Both the position numbers and the translations under genes were made by a program. A model generated the notes under the pieces. That model searched no databases. It saw nothing but the letters and a program-made list of their open reading frames with translations, and was not told the DNA's origin. A DNA stretch of 43,207 nucleotides, taken from NCBI GenBank assembly GCA_964587555.1, contig CAZPLR010000013.1:1-43207 (forward strand), read 5' to 3'. The first letter of the stretch is position 1; every line of letters starts with the position of its first letter. The DNA is from JAHHTP01 sp964587555 (GTDB taxonomy: Bacteria; Bacillota; Clostridia; Oscillospirales; Ruminococcaceae). Of this stretch, positions 21,880-32,828 are shown piece by piece.

Positions 21880-24492
21880 TTACTTTACAATGCTCTCGTC
21901 GCCGTAGTAGCACTGCTTGTAAAGCTCAGCCAGCTCGCTGACCAGCGGATAACGCGGATTTGCAGTGGTGCATTGATCCTCCATCGCCTTATCCGCCAAT
22001 TCGTCGACAACGGCTAGGAACTTGCCCTCGTCAACGCCGCACTCTTTGATGGTCTTCGGCTCGTGCAGATAAGCGTTCAGATCGTTGATCGCGTCGATTA
22101 AGGACTGTACACCCTCTTCGGTGGTACTCGCCTTAAAGCCCATTACCATTGCGATTTCGGCATAGCGCTTATCCGCAATATAGCTCGAATACTTCGGCCA
22201 GGTTGCAAACTTGGTCGGCATTGTCGCGTTGTAGCGGATGACATACGGCAGCAGGATTGCGTTAGCGCGTCCGTGCGCAATGTGGAACTCACCGCCCAGC
22301 TTATGCGCCAACGAGTGGTTGATGCCAAGGAACGCGTTGGTGAACGCCATACCGGCAATACAAGAAGCATTGTGCATCTTCTCGCGAGCTACCGGATCGC
22401 CGTCGTAAGATTTCTTTAAGTTTTCGAATACCAAACGGATCGCTTGGAGCGCAAGACCGTCGGTGTAATCGGAAGCCAGAACAGACACATAAGCCTCGAT
22501 CGCATGGGTCAGAACGTCCATACCGGTATCCGCGATCAAGCCGCGCGGCAGCGTCTGAACAAACTGCGGATCGACGATTGCGACGTCCGGGGTTAGCTCA
22601 TAGTCGGCAAGCGGATATTTGACATTTCTGTTCTTATCGGTGATAACCGCAAAGCTGGTAACTTCGGAACCGGTGCCGGAGGTGGTCGGGATGCAGACCA
22701 TCTGCGCCTTCTTTCCTAAGTTCGGGAAGTGGTACGCTCTCTTGCGGATATCCATGAATTTTAAGCGCAGTCCCTCAAAATCGGTATCCGGATGCTCATA
22801 GAACAGCCACATGCCCTTTGCCGCGTCCATTGCGGAACCGCCGCCCAATGCGATGATGACGTCTGGCTGGAAGTCGTTCATCGACTTCACGCCGCGCATA
22901 ATGGTTTCAACCGACGGGTCCGGCTCAACCGAATCAAAAATCTCCGCGTGACAGTAATCCGGGCGTTTTCTCAAATAGTGCAGCAGCTTGTTGACATTGC
23001 CAAGCTTAACCATCATCGGGTCGGTGACGATAAACGCTCTGGAAATGTTCGGCATCTTTTCCAGATACTGGATCGAATCGTTTTCAAAATAGATCTTCGG
23101 CGGGACCTTGAACCACTGCATATTTGTTCTCCTCTTTGCAATGCGTTTGATATTGACTAGGTTGCTTGCGGAAACGTTCTGCGTCGTGGAGTTCGAGCCA
23201 TAAGAGCCGCAGCCTAAGGTCAGGGACGGCATATTGGTATTATAAACGTCGCCGATACCGCCGTGAGAGGACGGAGAGTTCACAATGATTCGACCAACAA
23301 GCATAGCCTCGCCGTAACGGTCGATCAGATCCTCGTCGCGCGCGTGGATCGCCGCAGAGTGACCCATACCGCCAAGCTCAAGCATCTCAAGCGCTCTCTG
23401 GAAGCCCTCCTCCTCGTTCTTAACAGTGATAAACGCAAGCACCGGAGAAAGCTTTTCCTTTGAAAGCGGCTGATCCTCGCCAACCGACGGAATCTTTGCA
23501 ACCAGAACTTTGGTTTTTGGGTCTACCGTAAAACCGGCATGTTCCGCAATCCAAGCTGGAGATTGACCAACGATCGCGTTGTTGAGCGAACGGTTTCTCT
23601 CCGCCGGGAAGCAGTAATCCGAAAGCTTCTGCGTTTCTTCCTCGGTGCAGAAATAACATCCGCCGTGTTTTAACAGACGCTCAAGCTCGTCGGCGACCTC
23701 CTCATCAACAATCACCGCCTGCTCAGAAGCGCAGATCATGCCGTTATCAAACGACTTGGAAAGCATGATGTCGTTCGCAGTCTGCTCCAAATCGGCAGAT
23801 TTATGAACATAAGCCGGAACGTTGCCCGGACCAACGCCCAGCGCCGGTTTACCCGCCGAGTAAGCAGCCTTGACCATACCGGGACCGCCGGTCGCCAGAA
23901 TCATCGAAACGCCCGGATGATTCATCAGCAGGGAGGTCGCCTCAATCGACGGCTTCTCAATCCACTGTATGCAGTCTGCCGGAGCGCCGGCCGCGATCGC
24001 CGCATCACGTACAACCTTCGCCGCTTCAACCGAACACTGCTGCGCATTCGGATGGAAGCCGAAAATGATTGGATTTCTGGATTTTAACGCAATAATCGAT
24101 TTAAACATTGTGGTGGAGGTTGGGTTGGTTACCGGGGTGACGCCGGCAACAACGCCAATCGGCTCCGCGATCTCTAAATAGCCTTCCAGCTCGTTGTCAT
24201 TGATGACCCCGACCGTTTTTTCGTTTTTAATGCTGTGCCAGATATATTCGGTCGCAAAGAGGTTCTTAATCATCTTATCCTCATAAATGCCCCGCTTTGT
24301 TTCCTGCACCGCAAGCTTCGCAAGACGCATATGGTTGTCGATGCCCGCAAGTGCCATCTGATGCACGATGTTGTCCACCTGCTCCTGCGTGTAGTTCATA
24401 AACTCGTGCAGCGCAGCTTTCGCCTTTACAACAAGCTCGTCAACCATCTGATAGGTTTCGTTCTGTTGATCCAACTTCTTTTCCTCTGCCAT
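21880..24492 (-). CDS. adhE: Bifunctional acetaldehyde-CoA/alcohol dehydrogenase
   Basis: An 870-residue AdhE that turns acetyl-CoA into ethanol in two NADH-using steps, regenerating NAD+ in fermentation. Residues 1 to about 440 are the CoA-acylating aldehyde dehydrogenase (ITPVTNPTSTTMFKS, catalytic Cys in FDNGMICASEQAV). A linker leads to the iron-dependent alcohol dehydrogenase (GGGSAMDAAKGMW nucleotide loop; metal-binding His in LTHAIEAYVS and HSLAHKLGGEFHIAHG). AdhE proteins form spirosomes. Full normal length, no frame break. It is transcribed from a consensus promoter through a leader of about 200 bases that carries a Rex-type operator, so NADH-linked repression is expected. Confidence 0.97.
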   Translation of the reverse strand: MAEEKKLDQQNETYQMVDELVVKAKAALHEFMNYTQEQVDNIVHQMALAGIDNHMRLAKLAVQETKRGIYEDKMIKNLFATEYIWHSIKNEKTVGVINDNELEGYLEIAEPIGVVAGVTPVTNPTSTTMFKSIIALKSRNPIIFGFHPNAQQCSVEAAKVVRDAAIAAGAPADCIQWIEKPSIEATSLLMNHPGVSMILATGGPGMVKAAYSAGKPALGVGPGNVPAYVHKSADLEQTANDIMLSKSFDNGMICASEQAVIVDEEVADELERLLKHGGCYFCTEEETQKLSDYCFPAERNRSLNNAIVGQSPAWIAEHAGFTVDPKTKVLVAKIPSVGEDQPLSKEKLSPVLAFITVKNEEEGFQRALEMLELGGMGHSAAIHARDEDLIDRYGEAMLVGRIIVNSPSSHGGIGDVYNTNMPSLTLGCGSYGSNSTTQNVSASNLVNIKRIAKRRTNMQWFKVPPKIYFENDSIQYLEKMPNISRAFIVTDPMMVKLGNVNKLLHYLRKRPDYCHAEIFDSVEPDPSVETIMRGVKSMNDFQPDVIIALGGGSAMDAAKGMWLFYEHPDTDFEGLRLKFMDIRKRAYHFPNLGKKAQMVCIPTTSGTGSEVTSFAVITDKNRNVKYPLADYELTPDVAIVDPQFVQTLPRGLIADTGMDVLTHAIEAYVSVLASDYTDGLALQAIRLVFENLKKSYDGDPVAREKMHNASCIAGMAFTNAFLGINHSLAHKLGGEFHIAHGRANAILLPYVIRYNATMPTKFATWPKYSSYIADKRYAEIAMVMGFKASTTEEGVQSLIDAINDLNAYLHEPKTIKECGVDEGKFLAVVDELADKAMEDQCTTANPRYPLVSELAELYKQCYYGDESIVK

Positions 24493-24692
24493 GTGAAATA
24501 ATCCTTTCCTTTCTCGAATTATGCTCTCTTATGAGAACCCTTGGGATAAGGCGCCGGGTTTTTCCGGCGTCCGACAGATGCCCTGCTCTCCGGCGCAAGC
24601 CTTACGTCAGGTCATCGCGGCGTATGGATCCTTTGTGATAAAAATATAACGTTAATATTTTAACATTTTAATTTCCATCATCCTTGATCTTG
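24493..24692 (-). promoter_or_regulatory. Structured adhE leader
   Basis: About 200 untranslated bases. Two folds compete: CGCCGG (24552-24557) with CCGGCG (24564-24569), or TAAGGC plus GCCGG (24547-24557) with CCGGC plus GCCTTA (24590-24594 and 24599-24604). It does not match a riboswitch class I can recognise. The rest of the 24493-24925 gap holds the Rex-type site, the adhE promoter and, on the plus strand, the uvrA promoter. Confidence 0.5.
24651..24664. promoter_or_regulatory. Rex-type operator in the adhE leader
   Basis: GTTAA-TATT-TTAAC, a perfect inverted repeat equal to the core of the Rex consensus (TTGTTAA-N4-TTAACAA). It is centred about 35 bases downstream of the predicted adhE transcript start, where a bound NADH-sensing Rex repressor would block transcription. 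AdhE is a classical Rex target in Firmicutes. Confidence 0.62.
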
Positions 24693-24697
24693 AGATT

Positions 24698-24726
24698 ATT
24701 ATACCAAAGACACGGCAGATTGTCAA
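24698..24726 (-). promoter_or_regulatory. Consensus promoter of adhE
   Basis: Minus-strand TTGACA (24726-24721) and TATAAT (24703-24698), 17-base spacer, GG before the -10. Confidence 0.83.
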
Positions 24727-24849
24727 GCCTTTATCAATATTTATTCGCAGAGAAGTTGAATAAATAATCCGATTAACTTTTGGCGTTATTGACGAATTAT
24801 TTTTCCTTAATTTATCCCATTGAGCCAAGAAGCATCGTGCGGTTCCCGC

Positions 24850-24878
24850 TTGCAATCTTGATGAAAAAGTAGTAGAAT
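24850..24878 (+). promoter_or_regulatory. Promoter of uvrA
   Basis: TTGCAA (24850-24855) and TAGAAT (24873-24878), 17-base spacer. No LexA box (GAAC-N4-GTTC) is seen. Confidence 0.65.
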
Positions 24879-24925
24879 AAGGTGAAGTGAAACCATAAAA
24901 CCCATTATGAAAAACAGGAGTTTAT

Positions 24926-27807
<2,882 letters not shown>

Positions 27808-27808
<1 letters not shown>

Positions 27809-28752
27809 TGCAGGAATGGACGATCACCAAAAACGACGCAAACCAAAGGCTGGATAAATTTCTGACCAAATCCCTCCCCACTCTATCCCAGCCACTGCTA
27901 TACAAATACCTGCGCATAAAGCGTATCAAGGTCAACGGCAAGCGCGCCGAGCAGAATTACCGGCTGGCTGAGGGCGACAGGCTTCAGCTCTATCTTAACG
28001 ACGAATTTTTTGAAAAGAAGCCCGTTATCCCGGCTGCAAAGCATTTCCCGGCGCCGAACGTCGTCTACGAAGACGAAAACATCCTGTTGGTCAACAAGCC
28101 CGCCGGATTAGTGGTACACGAGGACGACCGCGGCAGCGGCGACACGCTGATCGCGCGGATTCTTTCCTACCTGACCGAAAAGGGCGAGTACGACCCGCAA
28201 AAGGAGCACAGCTTTGTGCCGGCGCTCTGCAATCGGATTGACCGCAACACCTCCGGCATCGTGATTGCCGCGAAAAACGCCGAAGCGCTGCGGATTCTCA
28301 ATCAGAAGGTCAAGGATCGCGAGATCGACAAACGCTATCTCTGCGCTGCGGCGGGGCGTCTTCCGCCGCAGGGAGAGCTAAAGGCGTTTATGCGCAAGGA
28401 CGAGCGGCATAACGAGGTCAAGGTATTTTCCCATCCGGTTCCGGACGGCAAAACAATGCTAACCAACTACCGCGTCATCCGCGCCGGCAAGGACGCTTCG
28501 CTTTTGGAGGTGGAGCTTATCACCGGACGCACCCACCAGATCCGCGCGCATCTTGCCTACATCGGGCATCCGCTGATCGGCGACGGCAAATACGGCGACC
28601 GCAGGCTGAACGAGAAATTCCACTGCAAGGCGCAGCTGCTGTGCGCCTACAAGCTGACCTTTCGGTTTACGACCGGCGCAGGGGAACTAAGCTATCTCAA
28701 CGGAAAAAGCTTCGAAGTCAAGCCGGACTGGCTGGATTGGATCGCACTGTAA
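27808..28752 (+). CDS. RluA-family pseudouridine synthase
   Basis: A 314-residue RNA pseudouridine synthase. The N-terminal S4 RNA-binding domain (residues about 12-75; QRLDKFLTKSLP and YLRIKRIKVNGKR) precedes the catalytic domain with Asp145 in NRIDRNTSG. The later motifs GRTHQIRAHLAYIGHPLIGD are those of the RluC/RluD branch. The target (23S rRNA or tRNA position) cannot be fixed from sequence. The ATG overlaps the uvrA stop as TGATG, so it is translated from the uvrA mRNA. Confidence 0.93.
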
Positions 28753-28780
28753 AACGCTCTGAAGCAAAATAGCAAGAGAG

Positions 28781-28815
28781 ATGGCTGCGGCAGAAAATTG
28801 CCGCAGCCATTTTTA
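28781..28815. terminator. Terminator after the pseudouridine synthase gene
   Basis: ATGGCTGCGGCA pairs with TGCCGCAGCCAT, followed by TTTTT. Convergent with the lipoprotein gene. Confidence 0.88.
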
Positions 28816-28849
28816 AAAAATATATAAAGGAGTATAAAATGAAAACCTG

Positions 28850-29497
28850 TTATTCTGCAACCTGCTCCGAGGTCTGGAAATCGTAATGCGACCACAAAAA
28901 GCCGCTTCCGGCATAGCTGAAGGAAAGATACGGCTGATCCCCATCGTCCGCCGGCTGATAGGTCGTGCCGATCGTCAGATCATAAAGCGGATAAGAAGGA
29001 GCCGCCGTTACGCCTAAATACGCCGTATTCTTCTCAGCGCACTGCTTCTGGGCATCGTTCAACGAATCAAAATCATTTTCAAGCTGATTGTACTGCTCCT
29101 GAAGCTCTGTAATCTCCTGCGTTTTGCCTACAAGCTCGGTCACTTCTTCCGGCTCCATCGGTTCGGCGGAAACGCCGCTTACACCCATCAGCCACGTTTT
29201 GCCATCCTTTTCATAAAACACAAATTTCAGCGTGGACTCAACCCCGTAAAAATCGTATTCGTCTAACTGATAGCTGACCGTCGCCGCCGCGTCGCGCTCT
29301 GGGTCGCTGACGTCGCGGATGTCCGGGTAATTCTCCTTCACGTCGTTCACCGACATCCCCCAGCTTGTTTTTGGAAACACCAAACCCGCCTGCGGCAGAT
29401 TGGTGTTTTCGGTTTTGGAGGAGGAGCAGCCGGCAAAGCTGCATAGGATAAGCAGCGCCGATAAGGTTAGGATAAGAATACGTTTGAAGAGTTTCAC
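28850..29497 (-). CDS. Lipoprotein of unknown function
   Basis: A 215-residue exported lipoprotein. A basic start (MKLFKR) and hydrophobic run lead to the lipobox FAGC with lipidated Cys24, then a Ser/Thr/Asn-rich linker. The mature part begins with a SWGMSVNDVKENYPD segment, resembling small surface domains that begin with a W-G-M-S pattern, and includes a likely short coiled coil at about 127-157 (TQEITELQEQYNQLENDFDS). No enzyme motif is seen. Translation starts at a GTG with AAGGAGG just upstream. It sits alone behind a long leader; low-GC sequence surrounds it. Confidence 0.85.
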   Translation of the reverse strand: MKLFKRILILTLSALLILCSFAGCSSSKTENTNLPQAGLVFPKTSWGMSVNDVKENYPDIRDVSDPERDAAATVSYQLDEYDFYGVESTLKFVFYEKDGKTWLMGVSGVSAEPMEPEEVTELVGKTQEITELQEQYNQLENDFDSLNDAQKQCAEKNTAYLGVTAAPSYPLYDLTIGTTYQPADDGDQPYLSFSYAGSGFLWSHYDFQTSEQVAE

Positions 29498-29690
29498 AAT
29501 TTTCCTCCTTGAATTGTTCCATGTTTGGGAATGTACTGAATAAATGGATAATTTACGCTTGTGCCATATTTAGCTTCCTTGAGTCTTCTTGTACTCCAAG
29601 GAAAGCCGGGAAAATAGCTAAAATTCTACTTATACCATTTCACATCCCGCTTGTTAAGATAACAGCAGTGTCTCCTTTCTATTTTATATT
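29498..29690 (-). promoter_or_regulatory. Long 5' leader of the lipoprotein gene
   Basis: About 190 bases between the promoter and the GTG start. It contains a 12-pair hairpin with two single-base bulges (29573-29584 with 29593-29606) and a GAAAGGAG without a nearby start codon. The remainder of the 29498-29879 gap is AT-rich and holds the promoter and the dapL terminator. Confidence 0.4.
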
Positions 29691-29696
29691 ATCTTT

Positions 29697-29725
29697 ATTA
29701 TATAATAATATCATTTTGATGTCAA
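29697..29725 (-). promoter_or_regulatory. Consensus promoter of the lipoprotein gene
   Basis: Minus-strand TTGACA (29725-29720) and TATAAT (29702-29697), 17-base spacer, in very AT-rich surroundings. Confidence 0.8.
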
Positions 29726-29813
29726 TGGTTTTTGATAAAATTAATGGAATATTTTTATTTTGGATTTTTATTCATATATTGTACATGGAATTTGTTCAAA
29801 TATGCTAAAAGTA

Positions 29814-29848
29814 TAAAAACAGGACGGCAAATAAACCTGCCGTCCTGT
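29814..29848 (-). terminator. Terminator after dapL
   Basis: CAGGACGGCA (29820-29829) pairs with TGCCGTCCTG (29838-29847); the minus strand continues into TTTTTAT. It ends the carA-carB/dapF-pyrG-dapL unit. Confidence 0.85.
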
Positions 29849-29879
29849 CTGCTTATTTTTGGATGATTTTCTTTTCGCT

Positions 29880-31067
29880 TCAGCCAAACAGTGCCTCAAT
29901 CCGTGCCATGGCGGTTTTGACGTTTTCGGTATTGCCGAAAGCAGTCAGGCGGAAACGGCCTTCCCCGTTGACGCCGAAGCCCGCGCCCGGTGTGCCAACG
30001 ATCTGCGCGTTTTCCAGCAGATAGTCAAAAAACTCCCACGACTTCATCCCGTTCGGGCAGGCAAGCCAGATATAAGGCGAATGCTTTCCGCCGACATACG
30101 GAATATGCAGCTTATCGAGCGTATCGCAGATGATCTTTGCGTTTTGCAGATAATAGGCGATATTCTCTCTGGTCTGGCGGTAGCCCTCCTCGGTAAATAC
30201 CGCCTCGGCGCCGCGCTGGATGATATAGCTGACGCCGTTGAACTTGGTAGACTGACGGCGCAGCCAAAGCTGATTCAGCGACATTTCACCGCATTTCAAC
30301 GCGTTCGGCACAACCGTATAGCCGCAGCGGGTGCCGGTAAAGCCCGCCGTTTTAGAAAGCGAGCAAAATTCGATACAGCAGTCCTTCGCGCCCTCCACCT
30401 CAAAGATCGAGGTCGGAAGCTCTTTATCCTGCACAAACGCCTCGTAAGCTGCGTCGAATAGGATGACAGCGCCCCGCTCTTTCGCAAACGCGATCCAAGC
30501 CTTTAGCTGCTCTTTGGTATAAACTGCGCCGGTCGGATTGTTCGGGGAACAGAGATAAATGATATCCGCCTCCATTCCCGGCTGTGGCATCGGAAGATAG
30601 TCATTTTCCGGCGTGCCGTTCATATAAACCACCTTGCGCCCAGACATCACGTTGGTGTCCACATAAACCGGATAAACCGGATCCGGCACAAGCACAACGT
30701 TATCCTTGTCGAATAGATCGACAATATTGCCGACGTCGCTCTTCGCGCCGTCGCTGACAAATACTTCGGCGCTTTCCAGCGTTACACCCTTGCCCGCATA
30801 ATACCGGACGATTGCATCCTGCAAAAAAGCATAGCCCTGATATTCGCCATATCCGCGGAAGGTTTCGGCGTGCGCCATCTCCTCCGCCGCCTTCTTCATC
30901 GCATCCACGCAGACGCGCGGCAGCGGCAGCGTGACATCGCCGATGCCCAGCCGGATTACCTGATCCGCCTTCTGCGGATGTTCCGCCTTGTAATCGTTCA
31001 CCCGATGCGCGATCGTTGAAAACAGGTAGCTGTCCTGCAATTGCAGGAAATTTTCATTTACTTTCAC
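29880..31067 (-). CDS. dapL: LL-diaminopimelate aminotransferase
   Basis: A 395-residue class I PLP aminotransferase that makes LL-diaminopimelate directly from tetrahydrodipicolinate and glutamate, skipping the acylated intermediates. Marks are IRLGIGDVTLPLP near the start, SPNNPTGAVYT, and the PLP lysine Lys239 in SLSKTAGFTGTR. This matches DapL rather than general aspartate aminotransferases. It starts at a GTG with GTGAGG upstream, 80 bases after pyrG. The next enzyme of the pathway, DapF, is encoded in the same unit as the tail of CarB. Confidence 0.93.
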   Translation of the reverse strand: MKVNENFLQLQDSYLFSTIAHRVNDYKAEHPQKADQVIRLGIGDVTLPLPRVCVDAMKKAAEEMAHAETFRGYGEYQGYAFLQDAIVRYYAGKGVTLESAEVFVSDGAKSDVGNIVDLFDKDNVVLVPDPVYPVYVDTNVMSGRKVVYMNGTPENDYLPMPQPGMEADIIYLCSPNNPTGAVYTKEQLKAWIAFAKERGAVILFDAAYEAFVQDKELPTSIFEVEGAKDCCIEFCSLSKTAGFTGTRCGYTVVPNALKCGEMSLNQLWLRRQSTKFNGVSYIIQRGAEAVFTEEGYRQTRENIAYYLQNAKIICDTLDKLHIPYVGGKHSPYIWLACPNGMKSWEFFDYLLENAQIVGTPGAGFGVNGEGRFRLTAFGNTENVKTAMARIEALFG

Positions 31068-31146
31068 TTAATAGCCTCACTTTCTAGATCAATCCCTCTA
31101 TATAAACAGATGAGATCAACTCCGGTCTGTGAAAACGCAGGTATTT

Positions 31147-32757
31147 TTACGCCTGATGCGAATCTCTGCGGCAAGCTGCCTCTACAAACTGAGTAAACAG
31201 CGGATGCGGTTTATTTGGGCGGCTTTTAAACTCCGGATGGAACTGCACGCCGACAAAGAAATCGTTCTCCGCGACCTCGATCGTTTCAACAATGCGGTCG
31301 TCCGGCGATGTACCGGAGATCACCAGATTGCAGTCCTGCATCAGCGTTCTGAATTCGTTATTAAACTCGTAGCGATGGCGATGGCGTTCGCTGATCTGCG
31401 GCTTCTGATACGCGCGCTCCATCATCGTTCCCTCTTTGATCTTGCACGGATACGCGCCCAAACGCATGGTGCCGCCCTTCGGGATATTGCCCTGCTGATC
31501 CGGCATCAGATCGATAACCAACTGCAAGCCATCCTCGACAAATTCCCTTGAATTGGCGTAGCGCAGACCGCAGACATGTCTTGCGAATTCGATAACCGCG
31601 ATCTGCATCCCAAGGCAGATGCCAAGATATGGGACATTATTCTCACGGGCGTACTGGCAAGCGGTGACCATCCCTTCGATCCCGCGTGAGCCAAAGCCGC
31701 CCGGCACAAGGATCCCGTCGCAGCCCGAAAGCCGTTCCGCCGCGTTTTCCGGTGTGATCTCCTCCGAGTCGATCCAAACAATATTCACCCTTGCGCCGTT
31801 CGGGTAGCCGGCGTGCGTCAGCGCCTCCATGATGGAAAGGTAAGCGTCATGCAGCGCGATGTACTTGCCGACCAAGCCGATTGTGACCTCCTTGTGGCAG
31901 CTTTCCGCCAAGGAAAGCATCTGGTTCCACTCGGCCAGATCCGGCTGTGGGGTGTTTAATTTTAAAATGCGGCAGACAACCTCGTCTAAGCCCTCGTTGT
32001 GCAGCATAATCGGACATTCATATAAGCTCGGCAGCGTCCGGTTTTCGATCACACAGCTTTCCGGAACATTGCAGAAAAGCGCGATCTTCTTTTTGATGGC
32101 GTCCGGCATCGGCTCATCGACGCGACAGACGATGATATCCGGCACAATGCCAAGCGCCTGCAGCTCATGCACCGAATGTTGGGTCGGTTTGGATTTATGC
32201 TCGCCCGCAAACTGTAGGTACGGCACAAGCGAAACATGGATGAATAAGCAGTTTTCGCGGCCAACCTCAATCGGAAGCTGACGGATCGCCTCTAGGAAGG
32301 GCTGGCTCTCCATATCGCCGATCGTGCCGCCGACTTCGGTAATCATAATGTCCGCGTTCGACGCTCTCGCACCGTTGTAAATGAAGCTTTTGATCTCGTT
32401 GGTGATATGCGGAATAAACTGTACCGTCTGCCCAAGATACTCGCCGGCGCGCTCCTTATTCAGCACATTCCAGTAGACCCTGCCGGAGGTCAGGTTGGAG
32501 TATTTGGTCAAGTTCTCGTCGATGAAACGCTCGTAATGCCCTAAATCTAAGTCGGTTTCCGCGCCGTCCTCGGTGACAAACACCTCTCCGTGCTGCAACG
32601 GACTCATCGTGCCCGGGTCAACGTTGATATACGGGTCTAATTTCTGCGAAGCCACCTTTAGCCCTCTGCATTTGAGCAGTCTCCCCAAAGAAGCCGCTGT
32701 GATGCCCTTGCCTAAGCCCGAAACCACACCGCCGGTTACAAAAATATACTTCGTCAT
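31147..32757 (-). CDS. pyrG: CTP synthase
   Basis: A 536-residue glutamine-dependent CTP synthase (UTP to CTP). The N-terminal synthase domain opens with YIFVTGGVVSGLGKGITAASLG, including the P-loop-like site, and continues with LDPYINVDPGTMSP and the EDGAETDLDLGHYERF segment. The class I glutaminase domain (from about 290) has the nucleophile Cys in YLGICLGMQ and the FHPEF end. Length is typical. It follows carB/dapF by 71 bases, in which TTCAGCTT (32803-32810) pairs with AAGCTGAA (32815-32822) but has no T-run. I see no pyrG attenuator of the G-run type. Confidence 0.96.
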   Translation of the reverse strand: MTKYIFVTGGVVSGLGKGITAASLGRLLKCRGLKVASQKLDPYINVDPGTMSPLQHGEVFVTEDGAETDLDLGHYERFIDENLTKYSNLTSGRVYWNVLNKERAGEYLGQTVQFIPHITNEIKSFIYNGARASNADIMITEVGGTIGDMESQPFLEAIRQLPIEVGRENCLFIHVSLVPYLQFAGEHKSKPTQHSVHELQALGIVPDIIVCRVDEPMPDAIKKKIALFCNVPESCVIENRTLPSLYECPIMLHNEGLDEVVCRILKLNTPQPDLAEWNQMLSLAESCHKEVTIGLVGKYIALHDAYLSIMEALTHAGYPNGARVNIVWIDSEEITPENAAERLSGCDGILVPGGFGSRGIEGMVTACQYARENNVPYLGICLGMQIAVIEFARHVCGLRYANSREFVEDGLQLVIDLMPDQQGNIPKGGTMRLGAYPCKIKEGTMMERAYQKPQISERHRHRYEFNNEFRTLMQDCNLVISGTSPDDRIVETIEVAENDFFVGVQFHPEFKSRPNKPHPLFTQFVEAACRRDSHQA

Positions 32758-32828
32758 GCTTTTTACCTTTCCTTTTTTGCTTTTTTCGTCTTTGATCTAT
32801 CCTTCAGCTTCCCAAAGCTGAAAACCGC

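Noticed and set aside
24840..24925. LexA/SOS box before uvrA
   Set aside because: No GAAC-N4-GTTC pattern is present near the promoter.
29509..29808. Plus-strand 99-codon ORF with hydrophobic runs
   Set aside because: It lies over the leader and promoter of the minus-strand lipoprotein gene, has no ribosome site, and its hydrophobic look follows from AT-rich sequence.
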